DNA of 64,000 bases from Echinarachnius parma (lineage: Eukaryota > Echinodermata > Echinoidea > Clypeasteroida > Echinarachniidae). The notes under the pieces are model-generated. The model worked only from the letters and a program-made list of their open reading frames with translations, searched no databases and was not told the origin of the DNA. The stretch covers positions 1 to 64,000 of the forward strand of contig JBAMJV010002072.1 of NCBI GenBank assembly GCA_037951105.1. The letters run 5' to 3'. Shown one piece after another: positions 32,157-44,003 of the stretch; positions within the stretch are counted from its first letter, which is position 1, and each line of letters opens with the position of its first letter. The position numbers and the translations under genes were made by a program.

Positions 32157-33069
32157 TAAAGGGGCGGTTTACATATACGTTAGTGGACGTAGTGATCCGT
32201 ACGGTAGATTACCGTAGACTATGGTAGCCTCTACGCTAAAGAATGTCCAACTACGGGAAATAAGCAACTCCGCACGGAGTATAGAAGCTAGCCCACGGCG
32301 TGGTATGGCCTTTGTGCGCTGGTTTTTCAAACTGTTACGTACTGTTATGTACAGTAAAGAAGCTATTAACGTAGTTGGACGTACTGTAACTTAGTCTTCC
32401 ATGATGGAGACCCCTATACTGACACCCGAAGTACATCATACACTAACGTAACATGACGTAGCACAGACCGTACTTGAACGTACTTGCCTCTTCCCAGCCG
32501 TGAAACTGGTCAGGGTAAAGTATGTTAGACTTTGCTTCAGTACGTTAGCATCACAAATGCAAATTTTTCCTCTAACGTACCGCTCTTTTGAACCATGTCC
32601 AAAAATTAAATTGAAGAGCACGGTTTCCCCAGGTTAATACCAAGTTAGCATCACGGACAGCTACGGTACAGTACGGATTGCCGGTACGTTCAACTACCTT
32701 CAACTACGATTAACTATGTTCAACTACGTTAGCCTCCACTATGTTCAACTACGATTAACTATGTTCAACTACATTAGCCTCCACTACGTTCAACTACGTT
32801 CAACTACCTTCAACTACGATTAACTATGTTCAACTACGTTAGCCTCCACTATGTTCAACTACGTTCAACTACCTTCAACTACGATTAACTATGTTCAACT
32901 ACGTTAGCCTCCACTACGTTCAACTACGTTCAACTACCTTCAGCTATGATTAACTATGTTCAACTACGTTAGCCTCCAGTACGTTCAACTATGTTCAACT
33001 ACGATCAACTACGTTAGCCTCCACTACGTTCAACTACGTCCACTAACGTATATGTGACCACCCCTTTAC
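32157..33069. mobile_element. TIR element with GTAAAGGGGCGGT ends and an internal satellite
   Basis: The inverted ends 'gtaaaggggcggtttacata' plus 'tacgttagtggacgtag' match 'ctacgtccactaacgta' and 'accacccctttac' on the other side. From 32690 to 33045 it carries tandem copies of a unit of about 45 bp built from 'caactacgattaactatgtt' and 'caactacgttagcctccac'. The repeat motif 'caactacgt' also makes up the arms. No coding potential is seen. Confidence 0.8.
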
Positions 33070-33871
33070 GCAGAGGATGCTAGTTCGAATTCTAAACATT
33101 CCAAAAAACTGTAAGAGAAGGGCTGAGATTTTGATTTTAAAAGACAGATCAAATGCAGACCTGTATTTTCTCAGTTGGTAGAACGCTAGTAATTGGTAAT
33201 TGATACATAAATCTAAAGGAAGAGAACAAGTAAATACTTGTAAATGATATGATCACAATATCAGATCTGCTCAGAGGTATATTATTTAGTTGTATATTTT
33301 TAGACTGTAAATTATTGTTTAATATTACACTTTTAGTGACATTCAATTTTGTTTTACACTATAAATTCCCTTATGCCTCGGTCACACCTTTGCGTATGTT
33401 GCTGCGTATTGCTGCGCTAGACGGGGTATATCAATACGCAGCCTTACCCAGCAATACGCAGCGATTTTGAAGTTTGCAGTCACACTATTGCGTATGTAGC
33501 TCGTATGTAGCTCGTATGCCGCTCGTATAGAGACTGCCTACGGCTGCCTATGGTTGCCTATTGTCCCGATTTAGCTCGCTGTTGCTCGAAGCAGTACGAT
33601 TCAATACGAGGTGTGCTCGCCTCATTGCGTATGGACCTCGTTCTTTGCTCGCTTGCCGCTCGCTAGCCGCTCGCACCAGTTGGTATCGTTGCGTATTTGC
33701 TCGCTTTAGCTCGAGTGCCGCTCGTATTGTTGCGTGTCAACTCGATCTGATGCGTACTAGCTCGCTCGGGCTGCGACGGTATATAAAAACTGGTCATTTT
33801 GCAGGAACGGGCATAAGCATCTAAGCTTCTGACGATTCTACATCAACAAGAAAATTAATCTGATGACATCA

Positions 33872-33955
33872 ATGGCCCTGCAACAGAGCTCTGCCATGCA
33901 AAGGCTTAAGCTTTTGGTTCAGCTGGAAGAAGAAGAGGCGAATGATGATTATTAG
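33872..33955 (+). pseudogene. Possible N-terminal start of the Harbinger transposase, out of frame
   Basis: ATG at 33872 opens 27 codons (LVQLEEEEANDDY) and stops at TAG 33953-33955. The main transposase frame is offset by one base from here. Since that frame has no ATG near its expected N-terminus, this ATG may be the original start, separated by a one-base indel or a very short intron. Confidence 0.4.
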
Positions 33956-35157
33956 GGAAACTGCTCCTTGAGCTGCATCGACGAAATGTCACTCGAAGTT
34001 GTTGGGTGCGGTCCTGGATCTGCCGGAGGAAAGACCAGGGACAATTTGACCAACTGATGAGAGAGCTGGAAGACGAGGACCAAGAATCATTCACGAACTT
34101 TTTGAGGGTTACCCCGGCAATGTTCAAAGAGTTAGAGCAGAGGCTACACGAAAGACTGGAGAAGCAGGACACTTTCTTCCGGGAAGCCCTCTCGCCCGCA
34201 ATGAAGCTGGCCATCACCCTTCGACACTTGGCCACGGGTGACAGCTACAAAACACTCATGTATAGCTTCAGAGTTGCCCACAATACGATTTCACTCATTG
34301 TACGTGAGGTATGCACAGCCATCACTGAGGAATATGGAGACGAGCTGGTGAAATGCCCTACCAGCCCACAAGAATGGAAAGCAGTCGCACAGGGCTTCGA
34401 AGACCGCTGGAATTCTCCCCATACCATTGGTGCCTTGGACGGCAAGCATGTTGCGATCAAGTGCCCCGAGGATAGTGGGTCAAGATTTTATAACTACAAG
34501 GGTTTTTACTCTATTGTACTCATGGCCCTGGTCGACGCCGAGTACAAATTCTTGTGGGTCGATGTTGGATCCGAAGGTTCTACCTCTGATGCCCAGCTCT
34601 TCAATGCATGTGAACTGAAACAACGCCTCGAATCTGAAACCCTTGGAGTGCCTCAACCAGAGCCCATGCCCAATGATGATGAGGACACCCCCTACTACAT
34701 TGTGGCAGACGAGGCATTTGCCTTGAGAACATGGCTAATGAAGCCGTATGCAAGGACGGCTATGGCTAGAGAAGAGAGGATATACAACTACCGGCTATCC
34801 CGAGCCAGGAGAGTGGTGGAGAATGCTTTCGGCCTTCTTGCCAACCGATTTCAGTGCCTGCTCACCACTCTCCGGCAAAACCCTTCAACCGTCCGGACCA
34901 TGGTACAGGCATGTGTATGCCTGCACAACCTGATGCGAACCCGCTATCCTTCCATCCAGAATTCAGCATTGGACAGGGAGGACGCCGAACATAACATAGT
35001 GCCCGGTTCCTGGCGAGGAGAGCAGACCCTGGCTGAACTTAGGCAACCGGCTAGAGGTCGCTCTGCTACTCAGGCAGCTCAGGCCCAAAGAAATTATATC
35101 AAGGCCTACTACAACAGCCCTGCTGGTTCTGTTCCATGGCAGGAGTCAAAGATTTGA
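33949..35157 (+). CDS. HARBI1-like DDE transposase
   Basis: Open from the codon after a TGA pair (33943-33948) to the TGA at 35155-35157, about 400 codons. It begins with RRNVTRSCWVRSWICRR, the typical W-rich start, then a helical region (FTNFLRVTPAMFKELEQRL). The catalytic segment of the DDE_4/HARBI1 family follows: ALDGKH (first Asp), VDVGSEGSTSDAQLF (second), VADEAF, and RARRVVENAFG (Glu). Counting the GTG at 34006 as residue 1, these lie near 145, 186-195, 235 and 272. The whole catalytic core is intact, so the protein may be active if a start is provided. No in-frame ATG precedes the W-rich start. The enzyme would cut and paste the 33374-38728 element at TWA sites. Confidence 0.9.
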   Translation, partial: LLGKLLLELHRRNVTRSCWVRSWICRRKDQGQFDQLMRELEDEDQESFTNFLRVTPAMFKELEQRLHERLEKQDTFFREALSPAMKLAITLRHLATGDSYKTLMYSFRVAHNTISLIVREVCTAITEEYGDELVKCPTSPQEWKAVAQGFEDRWNSPHTIGALDGKHVAIKCPEDSGSRFYNYKGFYSIVLMALVDAEYKFLWVDVGSEGSTSDAQLFNACELKQRLESETLGVPQPEPMPNDDEDTPYYIVADEAFALRTWLMKPYARTAMAREERIYNYRLSRARRVVENAFGLLANRFQCLLTTLRQNPSTVRTMVQACVCLHNLMRTRYPSIQNSALDREDAEHNIVPGSWRGEQTLAELRQPARGRSATQAAQAQRNYIKAYYNSPAGSVPWQESKI

Positions 35158-36438
35158 ATGCTGGATTCATGCAGGCCTGATGCTCAGAATTTCGCCAGCC
35201 CAACTCATCGGTATCGACGACATTTCAACTGCTTACCTGACCATCAGCCAATGTCAGCAACCGTTTAATTTAACGCGGATAATCTCATTTAACATTATTC
35301 AGTAGATAAGAGCGAGGAGGAATCCAATGACGTCATGTGCTTCAGTCTCCTCGACAATGAAACCTCTCATCCAGATCCGAGATGCAGCATCATCATCGCG
35401 GACTCTGTTCTATAGCAACCGCATAAATTAAAGACTTAAAAGACTCCTAGTATATAATGGTGTAGTTTATGCATACAATTACATATGTATTTCATTCATT
35501 ATTATTCGATTCATTTCCTTGTTAATGTATTCGATGTTATGCCCTCTTAAAAGCTCAAAATACCGTGTTTAATTCTGAACTTGAAGTGAGCAGTAAAGCT
35601 GTTCTAATGTTGATCTGTTGTAAGCAGCAATTCCTGGTTCTTTTCATTGGCAGGAGTGAAAGAGTTGACATAATTATTAACTCACAGTTACAAGTAATGT
35701 TGCATTAACAGTCGTTAAATTTAGTTCCTCTGTTATATTTTTGTTATTAAATGTTTTGGTAATGATGTATCATTGTACAGTTGTTAACTGGTGGTGGAGG
35801 GATCATCACGGAATGTCCCATCCGAGGGATTTCAAATGCTTTTGAGGGAAGAGTAAATAAGTCTTCACGGAATAGCATTTGAAATCCCGAGGGAACATTC
35901 CGTGATTTTCCCGACGACAAAGTTAACAACTGTTATATAATCTGGCTAAATCCGCGGGCTAATACAAATCATGAATTTAAAAATGAAATGCCAAAACAAC
36001 ATACGGTACGCGTAGATTATACGTGTACCTTAGGCTCTTATTGTGACGTCATAATGTAATCTCTTTTGCAGCGCGCTCCAGAGATTTATGACATTCGGGT
36101 GTCATAACCTCTGGCCATGTGTCATAACAAAATTGACACCTCTGTCATGACCCGTGATTAGCCAATCAGCGACGCGTATTTTACTAAGTCAGATGATATA
36201 ATACTGTGATATGTGTAAAGAGTGTTTTACACAAATTCCTAATTGTTTATAGCAGCATTGGCACTGGGAATGTTGATAAATTTGGTAGAATACGGGCCAT
36301 TGTTTTGATTGGGACAGGGCCGAACATCATATAAAGAGAACAAGTTGTATCTAAATAAACTTTTGATAAAAACAATATAAAGCTTTATCTTGATTTGAAT
36401 TTCATTTTATAATAGATGATACTTAACTGCTATATTAT

Positions 36439-36780
36439 TACCCAGCTAGCCACCTGACGTCGGGCCGATGTCGGAAGTTGGTTGCCGGATGTCGGCATAT
36501 CGCCGTTGGCTCGAGGTTAAAATGTCCGCCAGCCCAACATCGTCACGACGTCATTTTTGTGATATATTGGCATAACGTCATTTTCCGACAATGGCCCAAC
36601 ATCATCTCATGACATGATGTTGGGCCATTGTCGGAAAATGACGTTATGCCAATATATCACAAAAATGACGTCGTGACGATGTTGGGCTGGCGGACATTTT
36701 AACCTCGAGCCAACGGCGATATGCCGACATCCGGCAACCAACTTCCGACATCGGCCCGACGTCAGGTGGCTAGCTGGGTA
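36439..36780. mobile_element. 342-bp near-perfect palindrome, TA-flanked foldback MITE
   Basis: The arms of about 170 bp begin TACCCAGCTAGCCACCTGAC and end with the complement, meeting at 'catcatctcatgacatgatg'. The ends CCCAGCTAGCC with TA outside suggest a Tc1/mariner-type target. It is nested inside the Harbinger element, so it inserted later or travels with it. Confidence 0.9.
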
Positions 36781-36999
36781 GGCGTGTATATATTTAATGA
36801 TGTCTTGTATAATTATATTCACTCTCCTCATCATTTATGTTCGCTTTTAATTATCATAATTCAATGTATATATGTTTATATTTTCTTGTTTGTGAACATG
36901 CAAGTTAAACTGCAGGGCGCCTTTGTAAAGCAGTTTTGCATAACTGAACAGGCATACCCTGCAGAATAAAATAAAGGAAAACAAATTAATAAATAAAAG

Positions 37000-38100
37000 A
37001 CTCATCTGGATGGGTGTACATTTTGATTTATAAATGGTTCTACATGGTTGCTTTTATTTTAAGTTACTTTTGTCATGATTATCCCAGTAATAGAGTACAG
37101 AAGCCATGATGTCATAAAAATACCTTTTTAGAATTTTCAAATTTGGACTTCATTTTCAGAAAAAGCATACCAAATAATGTCAAAATACCGAATATCAAAG
37201 GTATAGGTTACGTATTGGCTGAGATATGCCCATCCGAGTGAATTTGACTTCAATGGGCAATCGGTGTTATAGTGCACTGGTTCATTAATTTATGAACCAG
37301 AGCGCTTTAACACTGTTGCATATTGACAAAAAAATAATCATTCAGATTTGTAAATTCTAAAAAAAAATGTTTATGACATCACAATTCACCACTCTATAAC
37401 AACAAACACAAAACTAGAAAACACAAAATCAAACAGATCATTTATTTATAACTTTATTTTTAATCAAGTAGCATCAAAAATCACAAAAATCTCACAAATT
37501 AAATACTGATAATACTGGAACACACTATATAATAAATATATTAAAGAAACACAATTTTGTGAACATACACTGAATATGGAACGTAGGCCATACCAACATC
37601 ATACATCGTAGTAATATTATCATGGTTATCCGCGTTTTTTTCATCTAAAATACAAAACGGAACATAAATTATTTATCAATTTCAACCTGTAATCAGGTTA
37701 TATCAGGAGTATAGTATCAACAAATAAATACTGATAATGGTGGTTTAGAACTGTAATACTAGAACACTTCATACTTTCAACAGTTTGCATAATGTAGCAT
37801 AATTATCATGGTTATCCGCGTTATTTTCTTCTAAAATACAATACGGAAGAACAGAGGTTATTAATCAATTTTAACTTTGAATCAAGTTGCATAAAACTAC
37901 CGAAGTATCACAAATTAAACCCTGAAAATGCTGGTTTAAATATGCAAGTTCAATACCATGAATACATATTGTCAACATACATTGCATATGGAACGTACTC
38001 CACACTAACATATCATACAGATTTAGCATTATTATCATTGTTATCCACGTTATTTTAATGTATAAACTATTGATACATTTTAACTTTTAATCAGGTTATA
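37000..38100. other. AT-rich 3' region of the Harbinger element
   Basis: No coding frame is seen. 'attatcatggttatccgcgtt' and 'attatcattgttatccacgtt' recur at about 37617, 37801 and 38031 with similar surroundings ('aatcaggttatatcaggagt'). This suggests a worn tandem repeat of about 200 bp. Confidence 0.45.
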
Positions 38101-38769
38101 TCAGGAGTATAACAACCTGTGTGGCGCCCCGTCTTTTATTGTCAATCGTGCTGCTAGGCAGCCAATCGTAGTGCTAGCGAGCTAAAGCGAGCGGGAACCA
38201 GCGAGAGCGAGCTAATTGCGAATGGCGCACGAGCTATACTCGCAGCATAGCGAGTGGCATACGAGCGAGACTCGCAGCAAAGCGAGCGGCTATCGCAGTG
38301 ATTCGTGTTGCAAGGAGCGGTGTGCGAGCAACAGCGCAACAATACACGCAATCATGCGAACGACAACGAGCTACAGCGAGGTAGATCGTGTGGGATACGC
38401 AGCTATACCCAGTGACACGCGCTCCAAAAATGAGGTGCAAATGATTGCGTATACCTGCGCTAGGTCACCTCGCTGTCGCTCGCTGTTGCTCGCATTCACG
38501 GGTTGTCACTCGCTCCCGCTCGTATGCAAATTGACCTTGCGTTTGCTTGCGAGAGTTTAGAAAATTTTAAAACATGCGAGCGACATACGCAGGCCTCTGC
38601 GCTTGTCTGCGTATTGAGTACGAAGTGAGCTCGCATCATTGCGCTTTATTGGGTGTATCTGCGTATGTCTGCGTTCGAGCAATACGCAGCAATACGCAAG
38701 CCCAATACGCAAAGGTGTGACCGAGGCATTACATCCAAACAGTGATGTAGTGCAGAGCGACTGATTGGA

Positions 38770-38790
38770 GGGGGGGGGGGGGGGGGGGGG
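38770..38790. repeat. Poly-G run
   Basis: About 20 G bases shortly after the right end of the Harbinger element. Confidence 0.85.
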
Positions 38791-39146
38791 CATGAGCCCC
38801 CACTGCAGCCAAATATTTTAATAAATGCTCCTCGTACTCGAGCAATCCAGTACTCATATTTGTTGTATGTTTGACAATTCTATCAGCAATAAATTACCGC
38901 ATTTTCAAAAGATGGTGTTTTCTTTCATTTTGTATGTTGTAAGATTAATGTTCCATTTTTGTGGGGGTGAGGTTGGCTGATATTTGTGTTTGTATGTATA
39001 ATTATGCAGAACTACCCAGTCTCCCTGACTCTGCAGGAGGCTCCCTGAAAATTAAGTCAAAGATCTTTACAATTCCTAACCAAAAAAATGTGAAAATCTC
39101 CCTGATTTTAAAAAGCAAGGATTTGTTTTCTATTGTGATGTATGTA

Positions 39147-39361
39147 CAGTGAAACCTCATTATAACGAGTAACTTGGGCCTATCAAATTTACCCTGTTGT
39201 ATTGGGTATCTTGTGTCAGGGCTTAGAAATAATAAAATCATAGACCCTAAATCTGTGAGATCACCATGCTATATCAGGTGCTTTTAGTGCTTTTAATATG
39301 CTATACTGAACAATAGTGCCTAGCTTGTTACAACAGAGCTCGTTATAATAAGGTTCCACTG
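39147..39361. mobile_element. Tigger/pogo-like MITE with TA target duplication
   Basis: TA outside, then CAGTGAAACCTCATTATAAC, and at the other end the complement ('gttataataaggttccactg'). This is the usual terminus of Tigger/pogo Tc1-mariner elements. It is 215 bp with no coding sequence. Confidence 0.85.
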
Positions 39362-40977
39362 TATTTCTTATGTATTTCCTTGATTGCTCTTTGGATTCTC
39401 CCTGAATTAGACATCGTCGTGTAAGAAGGACTTTTGGACAATGTTTGACTAATTTGAGTTCTGCATACCATCTTCAGAGATGCCAACCAGTACGATTTAA
39501 TCCTATTTGGTACGATTTTTTGATGAAAATACTACAGTACGATTTCTTAGCAAAAAATTTACGATTTTTGAAGAAAAACAATTATTATTATTTTTATTTC
39601 TTTTATTTTTTATTTTTTAAATTTGTTTTCCCCCTATTCAACAGTTACGGTCAGAAAATGGCAAAAATAACTTTTTAAAAACTCATAAAACGTGTGAACC
39701 AACTTTTTTTATTAACCCAAACATCCATCTAAGTATTTTTGTTGCACAAATTGGCTTTGTGAAAAAAAAAGAAGATTTTTCTCCCTCGAGGTTGGCTGTA
39801 AATGTGACCCGTCCTACGTAGAAGAACCAGAAGTCGACAAAGTTGATTTTCTGGATTTGTATTTAGTTCGATTCAGCAATATCTAAGCTTTAATATGATA
39901 TAAAGTTTGTCTCATAATGATTCTGCAACGCGGAGTTATTGACGCTTTTCTAAGGCAAATATTGAACGGTGTGGAAATAAGATGCCGAGAAAATAGCTCA
40001 AGAAACTTTACATCCATTTCGAAAGTGAAATTAGCGTTTTAAGCAGGCCATAAATGAACCGATTGCATGAATAGAATGTCGTAGCAACCTTTATTCAATT
40101 TTCTTGAAAACTTGCATATCAGTAAATATGTATGATATACACCTTCCCTCCAGAAACTGTTGAATATTATCCATGCATTGTAGAGATATGAACAGATTTA
40201 ATTACAATTTAAGTGGGTTTGGAACGATAAACTGTACACATCGAGCACATGATACAATAGCGGGCACTTTCAGGTAACAAAAGGGATTCCGCTCTGGCTC
40301 TGTTTATTGTTCGATTAATCGGTATTGACTGGCAGTTTGATTTTAGGAATGCAAACTTGCGTCTGGTGCGTAATGTAAAAACTATTACAAAGAACAGTAT
40401 GTTGATACGTGAGAAGTAAAACGGGGTATCGAAGCTAGACATTTTGGAGGGGGAGGCCCCAGGTACCAAAGGGGGAGGGGGGGGGGGGATCCGTTGGTAC
40501 AGGGTTTGTTTTCGTTCTTTTGGCGGGGATGCCCGGGGATGTCCCTAATGCTATGGTCACAACCCCAAAAAGTAGCCTGCTCGGCGGCCGGGCGGCGAGT
40601 TTTTAGCCAAAATCGCTCGGTCACCGAGCGGCGGCCGCCCAGGCACCGCTGGTTTTTAGGCATCGCTCGGTCGCCGCTGAAGTTTTAGCGCGGAGTTAAA
40701 ATTTGGGCGGCGCCTGCTCACTTTTCACTCGCCGCCCAAAATACGCTCGGTGGCCGAGCGGTCGCCGTCCGGGCACCGACCTAATCGAGCGGTCGCCGTC
40801 GAGCGATTTAGGTCAAAAATAGGTCAAATAGGTCATCGGCTGCCGAGCGGTCGCCGCCCGGTTGCCGCTGGGAGATCAGTCGCTCACCGGGCGGCGACCG
40901 CTCGGCAGCCGATGACCCATTTGACCTATGTTTAACCTAAATCGATCATTGTTTGGTATATATAGCGCTCCACAAAA

Positions 40978-41039
40978 GTGTGTGTGTGTGTGTGTGTGCG
41001 TGTGTGTGCGCGTGTGCATGTGTGCGTGTGTGTGTGTGT

Positions 41040-41081
<42 letters not shown>

Positions 41082-41100
41082 GTGTGTGTGTGTGTGTGTG
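40978..41100. repeat. (TG)n microsatellite
   Basis: About 120 bases of TG with scattered CG and CA steps. Confidence 0.95.
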
Positions 41101-41204
41101 ACTTTCGGATGCAAAGGTGTCTAGAAAATGTGTTAAACATGCATACTTTGTTTTGCAAGTTGATTCATGGCTGTCATACTATGCACACGCATATATTATG
41201 TACG

Positions 41205-41206
<2 letters not shown>

Positions 41207-41267
<61 letters not shown>
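41207..41267. repeat. (CA)n microsatellite
   Basis: About 60 bases of pure CA; together with 40978-41100 it forms an inverted TG...CA pair about 100 bp apart. Confidence 0.95.
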
Positions 41268-41268
<1 letters not shown>

Positions 41269-41337
41269 ACATGCGAGTCTACATGTAATCATATCATTTT
41301 ACTCTTTCATGTACCACCGCACTATGCGCTTTAGTCC

Positions 41338-42068
41338 TGAATTCTGAAAACGATTTTAGGCTAAAATGTATTATATCTACGTCATATCTTCGTCACTAAA
41401 ATATGACACTGTACTTAAAGGGATAGTTGAGTTTTGGTAGAGAGGGCGCTACATACAATGATTTTTTGTGAGATAATGAAAAACTGAGTGAAAAATTTTA
41501 AAGAGCACAATATTTTAAAGCCAGGATAAACTTTATTTGATCAAAATCGGCTCAAAAACGGCTGAAATATCCATAATCATAGTCATTTGTAATAAATGTG
41601 GGGGCCCACACTTATTCGATAATTTTGAACCAGCCGTTAAAAATAAAAATAAATGTTTCCTCTTTTCAAAAAGTAACAAAATAGGTATTTAAATAGTTGT
41701 TGGTTATTTCTCTATCTAATCACTATTTCAACAAAAAATCACATGCACAATATTGTATTTAAAATGGTTGAAACCGATGAGTGTTTAGAGAGCGCCCTCT
41801 TACGTTTTAACGGCTCTTTTTGAATGATAATATGATCTTTACTAAGTCATTTGTAATCTTGTGTTCCCTTCTAGAATAATTATTAGTTTGTAGTCTAATG
41901 ATGCAGGTTTTGGTTACTAAAATTCAGTTTCACCAAAACATTACTCTCCTTACCAGAACTCAACTATCCCTTTAAGGAATAGCGACTTGCGAAAACATAT
42001 TTTAGTGACGGAGATATGATGTAGATACAATTTTAACATAATTTTAACTTAAAGTGGTTTTCAGAATA
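41338..42068. mobile_element. Foldback MITE interrupted by a TTAA-bounded element
   Basis: The left arm 'ttctgaaaacgattttaggc' to 'cgtcactaaaata' and right arm 'tattttagtgacggagatat' to 'gtggttttcagaa' are inverted. The loop is occupied by the GTTGAG-family element at 41415-41975. It is the third level of the 39475-43740 nest. Confidence 0.75.
41415..41975. mobile_element. TTAA-bounded MITE, GTTGAG family, copy B
   Basis: TTAA on both sides with inverted ends AAAGGGATAGTTGAGTTTTG and 'agaactcaactatcccttt'. Internal marks are 'gagggcgct', 'gaacgg/accagccgttaaaa' and 'gcgccctcttacgttttaac'. It lies in the loop of the 41338-42068 foldback. Confidence 0.85.
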
Positions 42069-42840
42069 CACCCCCTATAGTCTTCAATTTTTGCTTTACT
42101 GCAAATTCAGTTAATACTACATTGTATTAGGCTTGATTGTATTAGGCTTGGCACATCATGAATTTCTTTCTCAGGTGACAAATCATACAAACAAGGCAAT
42201 TACCGTAATATTTCTCGCCCGCCTGCGCACTTTTGGTTACAAACAAATGCAAGGTTGTGTAATTATCAAACATTATAAAGTCCTGCAGGTAAACTTTCAC
42301 ATTTACCATCGTAACGGTAACGGGCGTACGCCATCCGTACGGAACCCAGTTTGCCCGGCGGAGCCCGGTGGGTCGCCGCCGGTACGCCTACGGGACACCT
42401 ACAGGTGACCCGCCGGTCACCGTCCGGTCGCCGGGCGATTTCTTAAAAATCAGCCGGTGACCGGTGGGAGACCGCTCGGGAACCGGTGGGTCATCGGTCG
42501 GTCACTGCCGGGACGCCGCGCGGAGAAACTCCCTAATTTAGCCCAGTTGTGACCTAAAATCGACCGGTGACCGACGGGACACCGACAGGGCACCGCCCAG
42601 GCACCGCTGGGGCTCTACAGCCTGCTCGACTTCCCCAAAATCGTTGGGCGATGCCTAAATTCCAGCGGCGACCGAGCAGGCTACAAATCGGGCGGTCGCC
42701 GCTCTGAGTTGTGACCGTAGCATTAGAAAATTTTGAAACAGGTGTCTAAGTAACGGAGGCGAGCCTCGGTCAACTTCAAAATGAGGGTATATAAAAGAGT
42801 GGGATTGTGCTTTAGCCAACTTAAAACAAGCTCTAAATAG

Positions 42841-42884
42841 CGTTTTTTTTTTTTTTTTTTTGGTGGTGTGGGGGGGGGGGGGGT
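42841..42884. repeat. Poly-T followed by poly-G run
   Basis: About 20 T bases, 'ggtggtgtg', then about 14 G bases. Another G run of about 20 lies at 43040-43060. Confidence 0.85.
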
Positions 42885-44003
42885 ATGCCTTATTATAAAA
42901 TTATTATGAACTACTTAAATATTTAGTACGACAAATTAATTCTACATACGATTAATGAATGTTATGTTACAGGGCCCAATTCTTTAATCTATATAATACT
43001 CACACTCAACCAGTGGTGTACATAGTGTATGAGGTTGGAGGGGGGGGGGGGGGGGGGGGGTGGTGGGTGTGCAGTTAATTGGATAGGACTTGGGTCGTAT
43101 TGTCATAAACATACTTTGTCAAACTCAATAGGGCCACTATACAATGGAGGCCATTTGGATTACTAATCTCCGTGCAAGCGACCGCGCAGTCAATAGGGAT
43201 TAAAGAATCTCGATGTGCGCTGGCCGCTCTTGACGGCTAACGAGATTCCAACTTAGCACAAAGGGGTTGTTAAGAGGCGGAGCTTAATATCGATCGCTTT
43301 TAGTGGCAAATAATTTTGGAACGCAAACTTTTAAAACCTGCAAAAAACATGCTTCAAAACTCTGCTTAATTTTTACCTTTCCACTGGATATTTTTACTGG
43401 ATATTTTGCGTACCGGTAGAACAGATATCAGGGAAATGCATGAGGCAATAATATTTTTTTTCATTTTTTCATGCAATTTCAAATCAATCGTGATTTCTGA
43501 GGTTCGACATCTTGCGACTTCTGGCTCCTTTGCGGATGGCGAGGCACAAATGTTAATGAAAGAGCAAACATTTTACTTGCCCGTTCTTACCAGTTAAACA
43601 TTTTCCTGACATTTTAAAGGCCTGGGGCCAACGGGCCAGTGTTAGTGTCGAGTTTTCGTGAAAATCTGATTTTTCTCTCCAAAATAGGATTTTTTAGGAT
43701 ATTCAGTCTGTTTTTTTGTGTCAAGAGGTTGGCATCTCTGCATCTTGTTGGTCAGAGCCTTGCGAAGTTCTCTATGTGATGCCAAATTTTCAGAAATTAA
43801 ATAATTTTAAAATTTTACAAAATCTTCATCGAAAGTAAAAGAGAGCTGAATTTTTTTTTTTTTATACAAGGCTCCAAGTACAAAATATGACTTAGCGCCC
43901 TTTTCTTTCTCTACGGACGACAGGTGAATGATGGCAGTGGAGGTACATACAGATGACATAAGTTGATCAGATTAGAACCTGTCTTCTGGTGATTTGTACC
44001 TCT

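Larger units (their letters stand above)
33374..38728 (+). mobile_element. Harbinger DNA transposon, 5,355 bp, with TTA target duplication
   Basis: TTA at 33371-33373 and 38729-38731. The termini TGCCTCGGTCACACCTTTGC and its complement are perfect over more than 20 bp. Long subterminal zones hold dozens of 'gctcgtatg/gcgtattgctgcg' motifs on both sides, typical of transposase binding regions. It encodes one transposase (33949-35157). No second Myb-like (NAIF1-type) frame, which two-gene Harbingers carry, was found in the remaining 3.5 kb. That stretch is AT-rich and hosts a foldback at 36439-36780. Confidence 0.92.
40549..42722. mobile_element. Harbinger-type element, 2,174 bp, without transposase
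   Basis: TGCTATGGTCACAAC at the left and GTTGTGACCGTAGCA at the right are inverted, and pairing continues in 'gtagcctgctcgg' with 'ccgagcaggctac'. The flanks are TAA and TTA, a TWA-type target. The ends resemble those of the full Harbinger (TGCCTCGGTCACAC). The subterminal parts are dense in 'gaccgagcggtcgccg' motifs. It hosts microsatellites and two further nested elements. Confidence 0.8.
39475..43740. mobile_element. Possible large hAT-like element containing nested insertions
   Basis: CAGAGATGCCAACC at 39475 and GGTTGGCATCTCTG ending at 43740 are exactly inverted, and CATCTT stands outside on both sides. Next inside, 'agtacgatttaatcctattt' pairs loosely with 'aaaataggattttttagg'. hAT termini of this type are known, but the duplication seen is 6 bp rather than 8. 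No transposase frame is found; most of the interior is other elements (40549-42722). Confidence 0.55.
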
